Assembly: GCF_030704535.1 (NCBI RefSeq)
Contig: NC_081807.1
Coordinates: 6,489,001-6,553,000, forward strand
Source: Vitis vinifera
Taxonomy: Eukaryota > Streptophyta > Magnoliopsida > Vitales > Vitaceae
Direction of reading: 5' to 3'
DNA: 64,000 nt
Part shown: positions 1 to 14,100 of the stretch, piece by piece
How positions within the stretch are numbered: the first letter of the stretch is position 1
Layout: every line of letters starts with the position of its first letter
Notes under the pieces: model-generated
Told to the model about the DNA's origin: nothing
Databases searched by the model: none
The model's input: the letters and a program-made list of their open reading frames with translations, nothing else
Made by a program: the position numbers and the translations under genes

Positions 1-2113
1 TTTATCTTATTCTTTGATTTGTATTTGTTAACATAATTTTTATTTAATTTTTTTTAAAAAAATACTTAATAAAACATATTTTTTACTTTTTGATTTGTAT
101 GTGTTAAAGAGTTATGATTTTTTTTTTTAAATAGGAAATTATTTTATTCCTTTTGATAAAATATTTTAGAATATTGTATTTAACCTCCTTAAAAATCCTA
201 GTTTGTTCTCCATTTAATTTTGTGAAGAAAAAAAATAATAATAACCATTTATACCGTATACATATTATTACGTACAAAACTCACTTTAAGTTAAATTATA
301 CTTAAATTATTGACTTAAAACCAAGACTTGAAATAACAATAAATATGAATATATTGGTACTTGGATTTTACGAATAAATTAAAAATATCGGTATATTTTG
401 ACAAAAATATGGTGGAACAAAAGTTATTAAAAATTCATGAAAATACTTTAAACTTCAAAATTTTGATAATAAATAAGTATACATATATTAAAGTTATTTT
501 GTAAATGCAATTAACATAGATATGATCAAAGATAATGATTACCAAATTTTTAAAGAAAATATTAACTTAAATTCTTTTAATATATTTATGTTCATTTATT
601 TTAAAAATTAAAAACTACTTTTATTAAAACATGTTTTATTACATTTTAAATAAGAAATTAAATTGATTTACATAAAATATTTTATTTAAGATTTAATTTT
701 TAAATTTTTTGCTATTAGCATTAATTTATTTAAATGATTAAAAATTACATTAAAAATTTATTTTATCAAATTAATTTTAATTTATAGAGTATTAGAACTT
801 TTTAATTTTTTTATTTTATCAATTTTGAATAAATTTATATTTTTAATATTTTAAATAAAAACATTTAAAAATAAATAAAATTAGAAAGATAAATATAAAT
901 AAAATAAAATAAAGTGAAGTGATAGTAATTTTTATAAATATAATTAATGAAACAAATATGAAAAATAATTAAAAATAAAAGAATGAATTTTTTATTTTTT
1001 ATTTTTGTCAAAATAGGGCTTCCCAAAAAACTAGGAATGCTTGCCTATGCATAGAGTCAATTTTTTGGGCGAAGATTGTGATCGATGTTGCACCACCTCC
1101 AATAATATTTTCGGCTAAACATCGACTTAATTTTTTATTTTTTAAATATTAAGATTGTTTGATGAAATTAACTTAAAACTAATTATAACTAAATAAAAGA
1201 GGTCAAGTAACCTTAGAGGTCGTAGAGTAATAAAAAAGAAAAGATCGTAAAAATAATTAGAACAAATGAAATATAGAAAGGTAAAATAAAAACATGAACT
1301 AGTTCAGTAAAAAAATTGTTTTTTATTTTTTTTAAGTTATATCATTAATTTGTTTTATTAAATATATTTAATTTATTTAATGACTTAAATTAAATTATTA
1401 CCTTTTCAATTCATATCATTAAATTATTTTACCTAATATATTTAATAATTTAAATTAAATTATTAAATCAACTCTTCTATATTTTTTTTCCTTTTTTTTT
1501 TTAGGGGAATTTCAAACATAAGTGCGGAGGACTTTTTGACATACTCAAAATCGTCATATGTTATACACTTATACTTACCAAAAACGTAACTAGTTACTAC
1601 AAAAGGTAAAAGGAAAATGAATTAAAAAAAAAACAGGACATTTATGCCATAAACAATTAGACGATGCCATTAAGAATCATGTGATGAAAAATCTTCTCGA
1701 GAAAAACAAAGCAAACAGACGCCAATGTCTCCGGAGCACTCAGGATTTCCAAAGTTAAATATAATAGTTGTAGTCCTTAAACCAAAGGAGCCTGTGAAGT
1801 CCGTGACGCCGCGTTCTTTAAAAAAACATGGCGCGTTTGAAGGAGAAAAAGGCCAGAGGCAGAGAGAAACAGAGGGTCCCTGTGAAATTAAAGCGAGTGA
1901 TGGTCCTGACTCCTGATGCAGGCTTCCGTCACTGCCAACCAGGCAACCACCGTCTCGTACTCTCTCCACGCTCTTAAAGTTATTGATCTAGAGAGACAAA
2001 GGAGCACGAAGCACGTTCTAAAAGATAGATAGCGAGAGAACGCCAATCAAGCTTTTTCGACGGCTTTTCTTTTTCTTTTTTCTTTTTTTTTGTTTTCTTT
2101 TGTTGTTTCGAGA
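1..2113. other. AT-rich intergenic DNA and promoter/5'UTR of the fucosidase gene
   Basis: The first 1.66 kb is very AT-rich, with long A and T runs and no coding pattern I can defend. Composition changes at about 1670, where GC rises and pyrimidine- and GAGA-rich tracts begin. These run up to the ATG at 2114 and probably hold the promoter and 5' leader of the downstream fucosidase gene. I do not see a clear TATA box. Open frames on both strands here have no recognisable domain and read as chance. Confidence 0.5.
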
Positions 2114-5100
2114 ATGGAAGATGGGGAGTGGGTTCTGGTGAGGCCACCCACAGAAATCGAATGCTGGAGCCCCGGATGGGGCGGGGGCGAGGATGAGGGC
2201 GGCTCCTCTGACCCGCTCAAGGTTAGATTTTTTGGACCGGCCAAGCACTGGACCGACGCTCTTCCCATCGGTAATGGCCGCCTCGGGGCTATGGTCTGGG
2301 GCGGCGTCGCATCGGAGACGCTTCAGCTTAATGGTAAGAGTCCCTTGTTCAGTGTCTGGTTGCTGAGGAAAGGAATGAGAGTGAATGTCAGCTGGAGTGA
2401 GACTGCTAAATCATTTCCGCTTGGTTTGTTTTGCTTTGGTTTTTGGATAAAGAGTGAAACTTTGAGATTCTTCACTTTGAGATTCGTGATTTTGGTTTCT
2501 CGATAAGAGAGTAAAGTGTCGTTATATTTTAGTGTTTGGTTGGTGTCATTTTTGAGAAGGAAATTGTGAACTCAACAGAGTCAACTAAGTTGATTTGCGT
2601 TTTTGTGATAAGTAATGAAAAATTGAGATTTGAAATTTGAGATTTTTTTTTTTTTTCCTGTTGTTGGCAACTAAATGAAGATTTGAGGTGGAAAATGCAA
2701 TATTCAGAATTTCTATTTCTTTCTTTCCTGAATTCTTTAGTCTTGCCTGCAGACGAAATGTGATGGTAAACTGTAATTGGAGTTGCTTGAAATGCTTGGA
2801 GTAAATATAATCTGAGGCTAAGATTAATCTAAGAAATATGGTCTGAACCATTAGCATAGTGAATCTTGTGATCTGGCATTGTGCAATTTTTCAATTCATA
2901 CGTAAGATCTGTCAAATAAGACGGTTTGGTTTCAAAATTAGGAAGAGGAAAGAAGTAACATTTGGAATCTTATGTTTTATCATTGTTTTCCTATGAAAGA
3001 AAGTCTTCATTTCACTGATCTCCTAATAACCAAGCATATGGTTTGGAATCCTTTGTAGAGGGCACCCTTTGGACTGGGACTCCTGGAAACTACACAAACC
3101 CAGATGCTCCAAAAGCGCTATCAGAAGTCAGAAAACTTGTTGATAATGGTGACTATGTTGCAGCTACTGAAGCAGCAGTCAAGTTGTCAGGGAATCCTTC
3201 CGATGTATAATGCTTCTTATCTCTGTTATTACTGTTCATGTTCACTTTACTGGAAACTTAATTGATACAATTCTATTCATTATGGGCTCTTTTAAATTTG
3301 TAGAATAGTAAAACTTATTTTAATATTATAGAATGTCTCATGAAACTTGCTATCAAACCTGTGACTTTGAGTTGGTGCCATGATCCCCCATTTAGCTAGT
3401 TAGATACATAATATATAGTTCTATATCCATCTGTTCAATTTTTGACTTTAAACTACTTCGTAATCTAAATAATATGTACAGGTATTGATAGCTAGATACC
3501 AATTAACTTCTAAAACTCTAGTAGATGTTATGGGAATTGCCATTAACCCTTTTGACTTTGAGTTGAATTAGGATTTTCAATTTAATTGGTTAGGTGGCAA
3601 TGTGGCATATGTGATATATGGTTGTATGATCATTGGTTCATGTTTCAACTTTAAATTGCTCTAGCAATTTAAACAACCTATATGGGTACTTATGGCTTGA
3701 TGCCATTTGTATTTTTTTTTGGGAAAATAATAGGTTTCCTCTCCGAAGACTTTTAAATTTATTATAATTTTAGTAAATACCCTGGGAACTATTGAAACCA
3801 GTTATTCATGTTTCTGTTTATGTGTGCGCATTTGTGTGTGCAGGGAGACAGAGAGGACCCCTCAGCATGTTTATTGTGCATTGTAATGAAAAAGGAGTTT
3901 GTAGGCTAATAATTAATGCATAGTAGCTATGGTATTTGCTTGGTTGAATGTTAGGATGAATTGCCAAGTTTACTACTTGATTCTTTCTGTTAATTTTTTT
4001 TTTTTGATCAGAAACGAAAAAGATTATATTAATAAAATAACAAATACATAAGAGAAAAAAGAGACAAAAGAAAGAGAAAAAAACCAAGGGAAGGATGAGA
4101 GGTCCTTCCTACACAAGAACCAAGGAAAACACCCAACAATAGAAATCTAAAAACAAAAGAAAACCCAACAAACTTCAAACTCTTGAAACGCAAACCCCAA
4201 TCCAATTGATTTGTAGAATGCTTAGAGGAACTCCTCTAAAAGCTTCAGTACAAGAAGCCCATAGAGAAGAGTAAAACCGAATCAAATCCCAAACCACCTC
4301 TTCCGTTCTCCCTTTATCCTCAAAGATTCTATTATTCCTTTCTTGCCACACCATCCAAATCAAAGTAAGGCAAGCAATTTGCCAAAGAATCTTGCCTCTT
4401 ACTGAGTTCCCCAAGCCTTTAAAGGAAATAACCAACATATCCTCAATGCTCCTTGGAGGAACCCAAATCACACCTACTAGATTGAACAACCTGTGCCAAA
4501 GTCCAATGGTGACGGGACAATGAAGAAAAAGGTGGTCAATCGACTCTCCATTTCCTTTGCAAAGAATGCACCATTGAGGACAGAGGGCTTTGTAGGGTCT
4601 TCTCAATTGCAACTTGTCATTAGTGTTTACCTTCCCATGTGCTACTAACCAAGCGAGGGCCTTAACCTTTGAAGGGACTTTTGAGCTCCATAAAAACTTG
4701 GCCGGAAGGAACATTAAAGGATTTGAATCTTTTGACAAGGCATAGAAAAAAGATTTCACTGAAAACGAGCCTGACGAAGACAAAGACCACGCTCTTGAGT
4801 CTGATGAGGAAGGGGAAAGAAGCACAGAATGAAGAGAGGACATTAATCTCTAAAGGAGATCAATTTCTGAATCCGTTAGATTGCGGCGAAAGTTAAAATT
4901 CCAAGACAATGGAAAGGAATTGTCAAGGACATTTGAGATAGTAAGGTTTCTCACAGAAATAACTCTGTAGAGTTCAGCAAATTGAGCACACAAAGTTTGG
5001 TTTCCCCACCAAAGATCTTCCCAAAACTGAATTCTCTCCCCATTGCCCACCACTAGGCGAACAAAAGGGGAGAACTCTTGGAAAACTTGAGCAATAGCCT

Positions 5101-8100
5101 TCCAAGGACATCTGTGAGACCATCTAACCACCATGTTGGCGTCCCATCCATTAGGATGTGTCCCATATATACTCGCAATAACCTTATGCCAAAGACCGCT
5201 CCATTCTCTAGGAAACCTCCAAAGCCATTTCCCTAAGAGGGCACTATTTCTCATAGAAGTCTTCCCAAAGCCCAAACCTCCCATCTCCCTTGGTCTACTG
5301 ACAACCTCCCATCTGATTAGGTGATCTCTCTTCCCTTCCTCGGCCCCAGACCAAAGAAAATCCCTTTGCATCTTCTCAATCTTTGAAGCTATAGATACAG
5401 GGATTTTGAAGAGGGAAAGGAAGTAGCTAGGGATGTGAGACAGACAAGACTGAATTAGAGTAATCCTCCCTCCCAAAGACAAATAGGCCTTTTTCTACCC
5501 ATCCAACCTCCTCGAAATTCTCTCAACCACTGGATCCCAAAATCCTATTGTCTTTGGGTTCCCTCCTAAAGGAAGGCCTAAATAAGACAAAGGCCACTCT
5601 GACACTCTGCACTCCAAAACCAAAGCCAAACTAGACAACATTTCCTGCCTAGTGTTAATACCTGAAATGGTGCTTTTTTCTAAGTTGATTTTTAAACCAG
5701 ATACTTGCCCAAAAACCAAAAGGATAATCTTAAGGTTTTGAAGAAGATCCAAAGAGGCTTTAGAGAAAAATATGGTATCATCAGCAAACTATAACAAGGA
5801 CACTCTAGTCCTATCCCTCCCCACAAGGAAACCCTCAGTTATCCCAGTTTCCTCAGCTCTAATCATCAACCTACTTAAAACATCTGCTACTAGAGTAAAA
5901 AGGAAAGGAGAAAGAGGATCTCCCTGTCTCAATCCTCTAGAGGCCTTAACCCAACCCTTTGCATTCCCATTAACTAGGATAGCAAAACTAGAAGAAGATA
6001 AACAACCCCTCATCCAAGATCTCCATTTCTGGCTGAACCCCTTCCTTTGAAGCACATGATCTAAAAAGCCCCACTCCACATGATCATAGGCCTTCTCAAA
6101 ATCAATTTTGAAAACTACCCCTTCCTCTCCTGACCTTCTTTTCTCATCCACCACTTCATTGGCTATCAATACAGCATCCAATATTTGTCTCCCTTCCACA
6201 AAGGCTCCTTGCGAGCCAAAGATTGTTTCATGAAGAACTTTGCGTAAACGCCCTGATAAGACCTTAACAATTATCTTATATAAACTTGTAACCAAACTAA
6301 TAGGTCTATAATCTGAGATTTTGAAAGTTTGGCTTTTCTTAAGCACCATAGCAATGAAAGTCGCATTTGTGCTTTGATTTATTACCCCTTTAGTGTGGAA
6401 CTCAAAAAACACCCTCATGAGATCCTCTTTTATCACATCCCAACACTCTTGATAAACTGCTAAGGTAAAGCCATCAGGGCCAGGGGCCTTTTCCTTATTC
6501 AATTGGAAAACTGCCATTCGAACCTCCTCTTCTGAAAACGGCCTATCCAACCAAATTGCACTCTCTTCAGAAATAGGGGCCCAATCAATCCCTTCAATCT
6601 TCCAAGAATCACCTTCGGGTTTGGAATAAAGATTCCCAAAGAAATTTACAATCTCCTCAGAAATAACCTCAATGTTATTTAAAGTCTCCCCCCTCTCAGA
6701 AATCAGAGACTTTATAAACTTCCTGCTTCTTCTTCCAGTGGCCACTCTGTGAAAAAACTTAGAGTTGCAATCCCCTTCTTTAATCCACTTAACCCTAGAT
6801 TTTTGTCTCCATTGTACCTCTTCCTTCAATAGCAAATCCTCTAACTCCTTCCTTCTTAAAAACCTTTCCGAAACCAGCTCAAGATTTAAATTCCCTTCTT
6901 GTTCAATTCTATCAATTCTGCCTAAGTCCGTAAGAATATGCTTTTTTCTCTCTCTTAAATCTCCAAAGACCCTTGTATTCCACTCTTTCAACTTTGATTT
7001 AATAAACTTTAGTTTCCTCATAAATTTGTGACCTTCCCAACCTTCAACCGTACACTCTTGCCACCAATCTCTAAACTTCTCTTTAAACTCAGGATGGAGC
7101 AACCACATATTCTCAAACCTAAAAGGAGTCGGCCCCCACATAAAAGGATTAGTTTCCAAGCAAATTGGGCTATGGTCAGAGGTCCATCTAGGAAGGGCCT
7201 CTTGAATATTTTGAGAGAAAAAAGAATCCCACTCAGAAGAGAACAAAAACCTATCTAGCCTCTTGCAAATAGGATCGACTTGCATGTTTGACCATGTAAA
7301 AGCCGCATTCCTAAGAGGGGGGTCCAACAAACCACTTTCCCTTATAAACTCGTCAAAGCGCCTCATGTTGACCGTTAGCCTAGAATCACCCATCTTCTCA
7401 GATATCCTCCTGATCACATTAAAATCCCCTCCTACACACCACCTTGGGAAAGTCAGACCATGTAGATCTTGAAGCTCCAACCAAAAGTCCTCCCTCCACA
7501 CTGCCTTATTCGGGCCATACACTGAGGTTAACCAAAAAGACTCTTCCTCATCAGAGTTCAATTTTACAGTAACAGAGAAGGATCCTAACACCTTCTCTGA
7601 ACAATTGAACTTAACTGAATCCCACAAGATCACAATCCCCCCCCGATGCCCCACAAGCAGGAAGAGCAACCCAATCCAGACTTTTACCTTTCCAAATACT
7701 ACTCACTAACCTCCTATCCCAAAATTCACGCTTTGTTTCCTGAAGCATCACCACATCTGGGTTTTGAGTACTTAAAAACCTTCTCACAGTCCTCCTTTTC
7801 TTCCTAGAACCTAAACCTCTTGTATTCCAGCTTAAAATCTTCATGAGAACAATCACAACCCAACACAACCCGCACCCAGGACTAATCCTCTCCTCGAGTT
7901 CCAGAATCCTTTTTCTTCTTTCTTCTGGAATAAACCTTGTCCGCAGAGAGAGGATTCCTGTTCTCTCCTTCCACACCTTTCCCATTATCCCTGACAATTC
8001 TAACCCTCAAACTCTCCAGAACCGACTGAACCTTGACCATCTTCCGAGGCGTAAGCCCCTCAACCTGAAAACCTTCCAGTGGGAGAGTGGAAGGTTCTTG

Positions 8101-11100
8101 CACTGGGAACAAAGCCTCACCTAAGACACCACGCACCTCAAGGTTGCTAAGAGTTTCCCTAAGGAAAGGTCGGTCTTTAGATTTTTGGTTAGAGGTTTCT
8201 AAGGGTACCACCACACCGTTCGAACAGGACGCACCACCACGATGGTTATCATACACCACAGGAGAGATAGAAACAAACCCACGCTGAAAAGCGTGGCTTG
8301 ACTCCAACGGATACGAAGAAGAAGAGTGAACACAAAAAGGATGAACCAAAGAAACCGAGGTTTCGGGAATAAGATTTGGCTCAAAAGCCCCAGACAGAGG
8401 AAGATCTCGCTCAGAAACAGCTGAGATAGGATTACGCACCTCATTGATCAATTTGCATTGCAAAATCCCCTCTTCTCCCTCTGTCTCGCCGGTGGAAACT
8501 TTGGATGTTTCCAAACCAGTGGAGAAATCGCTCTTTCTGGAGTGAGATTTGCCCCGAGAAATGTCTCGATTTGTCTCCAGTGAGCCACCTCCTTCAAAGC
8601 TACTCTTCGGGGAAGAAGACGCCTCGTCAAATCTCGGCGGCCCATTTCTTGCTCTGCGCCTAACGGAGACTGGAGATCCCTTCGTCTTTGACGACACTTG
8701 AGGAAGACCTTCCGACGCTTTATTCTTTGCAGAGAGCCCTGGTCTTTGGAGCTTTGAAGACGAAGAAACAGCTGGGCCACCATTTGAAGATCCTTTATGG
8801 GCTGGACCCGCTATTGGCCCAAAATCCTTCGCCCCAACTTGGGCCCAAACAGAACGGGCTTCAAGGACGTCTGGTGTTGGCCCGAAATTGCTTCCCGCCA
8901 TTGGGCCCAACACCCATCTTCCCTTTCCTTTCTCCCCCTTAGCCGATTTTGAATCTGAAGAGCTAAAATGGAGACGATGACGGGGCATCCATCTTTGGCA
9001 GTCACTGGTCCTGTCAATAGCTCGTAGCCCCTCAACCATCTGTGGCTTCTGCAAGACGCAACCCCCGGCTGACCTTAGCTCGTCCTTGCTGCGACTCGAC
9101 TCAGGCTTTATAGAGTCTCCTCCGTCGTCTTCTCCGTCATCTTCTCCGGTGACTGTAACTGCAACCGTGTATGTCCGATCTCCATCTTCTACCTTTAATA
9201 GCGCTGGAAGCACTACCTTTGGAAGCATTTCCACCCGCAATGTTACTTTCGACAAATCAACAAACTTCAAGGAGTTTCTTGCCACCTTCGTTACCCTCCC
9301 CCACTGTTGCAAAACGTGACTCAACTGCACCTCATCCCACAGGTGGAAAGGGAGACCTCTTAGTTCCAGCCACCCCCGGCTAAATTTTCCCCTAACCACT
9401 GAGTTCTCTTCTGGCGACCATCTCCTCAGAGCAAAAACCTCTCCTCTCACTGTGAAACTACCTCTTTCTTGAAACCACTGAGCTTTCCTTGCATTTTCCA
9501 CAAAAAAACACCCTTTGTAAGCAGAAATGGGTGTTACAGATACCATTCCTTTCATCCCCACCCTTCTCGCTATAGCTTTTCCAACCTCACACCAGTCTCG
9601 TATTTCTCCTTTGCCTTCACAAACCACCGCTCTTGCCCATTTTCCAACTGGCATCCCTGCACCATTCCTTGTTCCTTTCTCTGCAACCACCTCAGCGTAG
9701 GTCCTCTCACCTCTGTACATTCCTTTGCTCTCTTGAAGCTTGTTTTGCGTCTCCTGCGATTCTCTCCCAACTTGAACAGAGATCTCTTAGACTGAAGCAA
9801 TCACCTTCCTGAGGTTTTCCCACCCATAGCCATTAACACCTCTTGGAATAACTAAGACCAAAGGTTTTCTCTTTGCACTGTATTCTGTAATTTTCATATA
9901 ACACCCTCTGCTATTAAAACATATCTCCATCATATGAGTCCTAGTCTTGCCCCTCATTTTTCGAATGTAACCCCTCGAATCCTCCAACTCCACAGCTTTC
10001 TCTAACTGCTCCACTAGCCAACCCGTCTCCTCCTCTCCAAAATCTAAAGAAACCACAAAACCTCGGCTTCTCTCTGTTATTGAAAGCCATTTTCCTCCAT
10101 TGTAATCTTCAGACTTCACCTGGAAAATCTTTCTCTTACTGTTGAAATTATTGAGGAAAGGAAAGGTTTTTGGAGATGTCTAAAAATCAGATCTACTTAT
10201 TTTGATGTTTCCACTACATGAATTTGCTAGTGAGCTCCATCTTGGATTGGGCCTATCCCACTGTTTGCATGTGCATCCAACTCTAGTGCTTAAAAATCTA
10301 TGTTTAGCTTGAGGCTTAGGCGTGAGAGTGTGTGGGTATTTGGTGAGGGATTGTTGATGAGATGGTGATTGCTTATGGGGACTTTGGCAGACATGCGAGG
10401 AGCAGTGTATTATGGTGTGTGGCCATCATTACTTTACTTTGGGTTCTTTAGTTTGAGAAGAATGCTTGGAATTTTCAGGGCTGGCGGATGCTGGTGGAGG
10501 TTTTGTGGGAGCTGATCTACTTCTTCACCTCGTTATGGGTGTTAACTTAAATTCCTTGAATTTCCAGGATCCTAGTTGATTGTGATCATGTTGGATTAGA
10601 GGTTTGTGTTAAATATGCTCCATTACTAATGGGATACCTGAAGTTTAATTTTGGTGTTTGTTCTTTGGGTAATTTGGGCTAAATATGGATTGATGGAGAT
10701 TTTTCTAATTATGGTGGAGTGGTGATTAGAGCTTTACCTAGGTGTGTTTGACCATTTTTGCTTGACAGAGAGACAGGAGTACTATCACCACAAATGGTTC
10801 ATGCCAATTTACAGTTACGCTAAAGCCCTAATACCCTCCTCATTGTCTTTAAGCTGCTTGTATGTGGACTTAATAAATTGGGATATATATATATATATAT
10901 ATATATAAATGAAGTTCAAACTCATGATATCATATAAAACAAAGATTTGATGCTGTATTAAGCAACCAATCCACCTAAAAAGTTAAGGTATTAGGTAGTA
11001 GGCCAACTCTATATGATGCCAATCTACACTTAGGCTAAAACTGTTACATTTATATGGTCCTTTTGTGAAGATACCTTATCCTTCCTCTAGGTTTTTGTTT

Positions 11101-14100
11101 AGGTGCAAGAATTTGTTGTCTTTAAAAGAAAAAGAAATATTGGTATATTTTGGGCTGTGCAGCAACCCCCAGTTTAATGCAACAGTTGGGGGTTATTTGG
11201 TGGCATAATGCTTTAATGCTTGGCCTGCACCTGGCTAACACAATTTACCTAGGACCTCATGGCTGTGGAATATGCTCTGGCTAATGGCTAGGTGGAGGAT
11301 TAATTGCTTTTATGTACCTGCTGTGGCTCATCCCTTAATGTTAAACTTATTTATCAGTTATTATTCTTATAGGTTAATTAAATGTTTTTTTTTCCCTTTA
11401 ACAACTTGCCTTTGGTATGCCAAATTTCCCTGGATTTATATTCTCTGTATTCTTCTTATTTCATATTAATATAAATGACTGAATTTAAGAAGAAAGCTTG
11501 GTATCATCTTATCTTGATAATTATATCCTAATGATTTTGATTTTCTTGTGTTAATGAAGGTTTATCAGCTTCTAGGTGATATTAATCTAGAATTTGAGGA
11601 TTCTCATCTTGCATATGCTGAAGAAACATACAGTAGAGAGCTAGACTTGGATACTGCAACAGTAACGATAAAATATTCTGTGGGTGATGTAGAGTACACT
11701 AGAGAGCATTTTGCCTCTTATCCAGATCAGGTGATTGTGACGAAGATCTCTGGAAGCAAACCAGGGTCAGTTTCTTTTACAGTATCACTAGACAGCAAGT
11801 CACATCATCATTCAAACTCAAGTGGCAAAAGTCAGATTATTATGGAAGGAAGTTGTCCTGGTAAAAGAATTCCACCAAAAGTGTATGAAAATGATAACCC
11901 ACAGGGAATTCTGTTTTCTGCTGTCCTTGATTTACAAATTAGTGATGGCAGGGGAGTGATAAATGTTTTGGATGATAAGAAACTGAAGGTTGAAGGTTCA
12001 GATTGGGCTGTTTTGTATCTGGTGGCATCGTCTTCATTTGACGGTCCATTCACTAAGCCTATAGACTCTAAAATAAATCCTACTTCAGAGGCTCTCAGTA
12101 CATTGAAGTCAATAGGAAACTTTTCATATTCTGATCTTTATGCACGCCATTTGAATGACTATCAAAACCTTTTTCATCGAGTTTCACTACAGCTTTCAAA
12201 AAGTTCCAAAAGTGTTATGAGTGATGGGTCTCTGGAAATGAAGAAACCTATGTCCTCCAGGACTGGTTTGTATTTGAAAGGAAGTGAAGACAGAGTTTCA
12301 ACTGCAGCCAGGGTGAAATCTTTTGGAACTGATGAAGATCCTTCATTAGTGGAGCTTCTGTTCCAGTATGGTCGATATTTGCTCATCTCTTGTTCTCGAC
12401 CTGGAAGTCAGCCGGCAAACCTACAGGGAATTTGGAACAAGGATATTGAGCCAGCATGGGAGTATGTTCTGTGTTCTTTTCTCTCCTTTCCTTTTTCCAT
12501 CCCTTCTTGGTATACCATGCTACATATAGACAATCCCTCACTTTGTTTTAGAAATGTATTTATACTATTTACATGGGAGCTTATTTAATTTGAGATAGAT
12601 GGTTACTTCCATCTAGTCTTTTGTGTGTATGATAGCTCTATAATATTGCATTTATTTTTGGATTATTTTAACCATGCTTCCTCTGGCCTTCTTCTCATTT
12701 ATTCCTTTTGGAGCTGTAATTTTTCCATTTAGATATGAGGAAATAATTTCATTTAGTTTGCAAGGAATACTTCTATGTTGGCAAAACTAGTGTTAGGTTT
12801 CACAAATTGTTAATTTGATTGTATTCCCTTTTCAGTTTCTTATTTGACCTTCCCTTCTTTCTGCAGTGGGGCTCCTCACTTGAACATAAATCTTCAAATG
12901 AATTACTGGCCTTCCCTTCCATGCAACCTTAGCGAGTGCCAAGAACCTTTATTTGATTACATGTCCTCTCTTTCAATCAATGGGAGTAAAACTGCAAAAG
13001 TAAGAATTTATTTCAATTTCTAGTTATATTGAAGGTTCCATTATGCACTTATTGATTTTATTTATCCGGTTTTATGATTTATTTTGTCTAATTGGTCATA
13101 ACAGTCCCAACAAGATTTGAATGAATGGGATGTAGGACCAATAGTTGAAATTTTGTAAGTTCTTAGATGTAGTACAGGACAAAGATGGGGGTTTCGAAGT
13201 ACATCATATGGTTGTGCGACAAAATTACATTGCTAGGAAACACTGTATCAGGGATTGTGGATTCTGTTGTCTTTAAAACAATGTCATGCTTTAATTCCTG
13301 CCTTTAAGCTCTCACAGCAGTGTAGGCCACATACCTTTGGAGATAAATCATTGGCCTGATACTAGCTATGATGTCTGTAAGGAGCAAGACCAAGGATCCA
13401 ATCTGAGATTTTTGTGTTCTCTAAGATAGAACATTTTCTCATTGTTTCTTCATTCTCTACACAGAAGTTCTCTTAGTAAATCACAGAATGTTGCAGGTGA
13501 ACTACGAAGCTAGTGGTTGGGTTACACATCAAGTGTCTGATATATGGGCAAAAACATCACCAGATCGAGGCCAGGCTGTGTGGGCATTATGGCCAATGGG
13601 TGGAGCTTGGCTTTGTACCCATCTATGGGAACATTATACTTTCACAATGGACAAGGTAAGTTCTTATTTTTCCCTAACTTTTGATGCCTTGTCCCAGTTA
13701 GGTATTTGCATGAAAATCTCTTGTAAGAGAAAGATTGTGTATAGAGGGATCCCTTTCACAACTGGCTTTCCTTTAGAGCTCCTGGACTGGAGCATTCTTT
13801 GTGAGTCATGCTGATATGGCATTACCAGATGCAAGTCTTAGAGAATATTTTAACCCAATGATCAAGGGGAAGACCTCATTCATCTTAATATGATGGTAAT
13901 ATCTGCAGAAAATTTTTTCTGCTGTCCATTACTTCAAGTTTTCTACTTATTCGTAAGAGTCGGACTTTTTTTTTTTTTTTTACATTCCCCATTGTTATTC
14001 TCTTTATTGTTGTCGGAATTCTTATCCTAGAATTGATTCGAGTTATTTTTGTGTGTGGGAATCGAGGACTTCATTGTTTACCTTTCTTGGATACAGTTGT

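Larger units (their letters stand above)
3994..10127 (-). mobile_element. Nearly full-length L1-clade LINE inserted antisense in intron 2
   Basis: On the minus strand this reads ORF1, then ORF2 (endonuclease, reverse transcriptase, zf-RVT zinc knuckle), and ends in an A tract seen as a T12 run at 3994-4005 on the plus strand. The 5' end lies just inside the ORF1 N terminus, so the copy is slightly 5' truncated. A possible degenerate target duplication of 11 bp with one mismatch flanks it: 3982-3992 (TCTTTCTGTTA) and 10128-10138 (TCTTTCTCTTA). Both reading frames carry disabling mutations, so this copy is not autonomous now. Its orientation opposite to the host gene is typical of tolerated intronic insertions, since the element's own poly(A) signal is then not read in the host transcript. 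Confidence 0.93.
3205..11559 (+). other. Oversized intron 2 of the fucosidase gene
   Basis: The intron begins at GTATAATG after the codons for NPSD and ends before GTTTATCAG (VYQ), which restores the family sequence NPSDVYQLLGD. About 6.1 kb of it is an antisense LINE (3994-10127). The remaining flanks (3205-3993 and 10139-11559) are AT-rich with an (AT)n tract near 10886-10911 and no coding pattern. Confidence 0.9.

Noticed and set aside
2090..2113. N-terminal extension of the fucosidase
   Set aside because: The upstream codon is TTG; the first ATG is at 2114.
5772..6050. Plus-strand frames opposite the LINE, and similar frames at 56090-56575 and 58501-58918
   Set aside because: They are antisense shadows of LINE ORF2.
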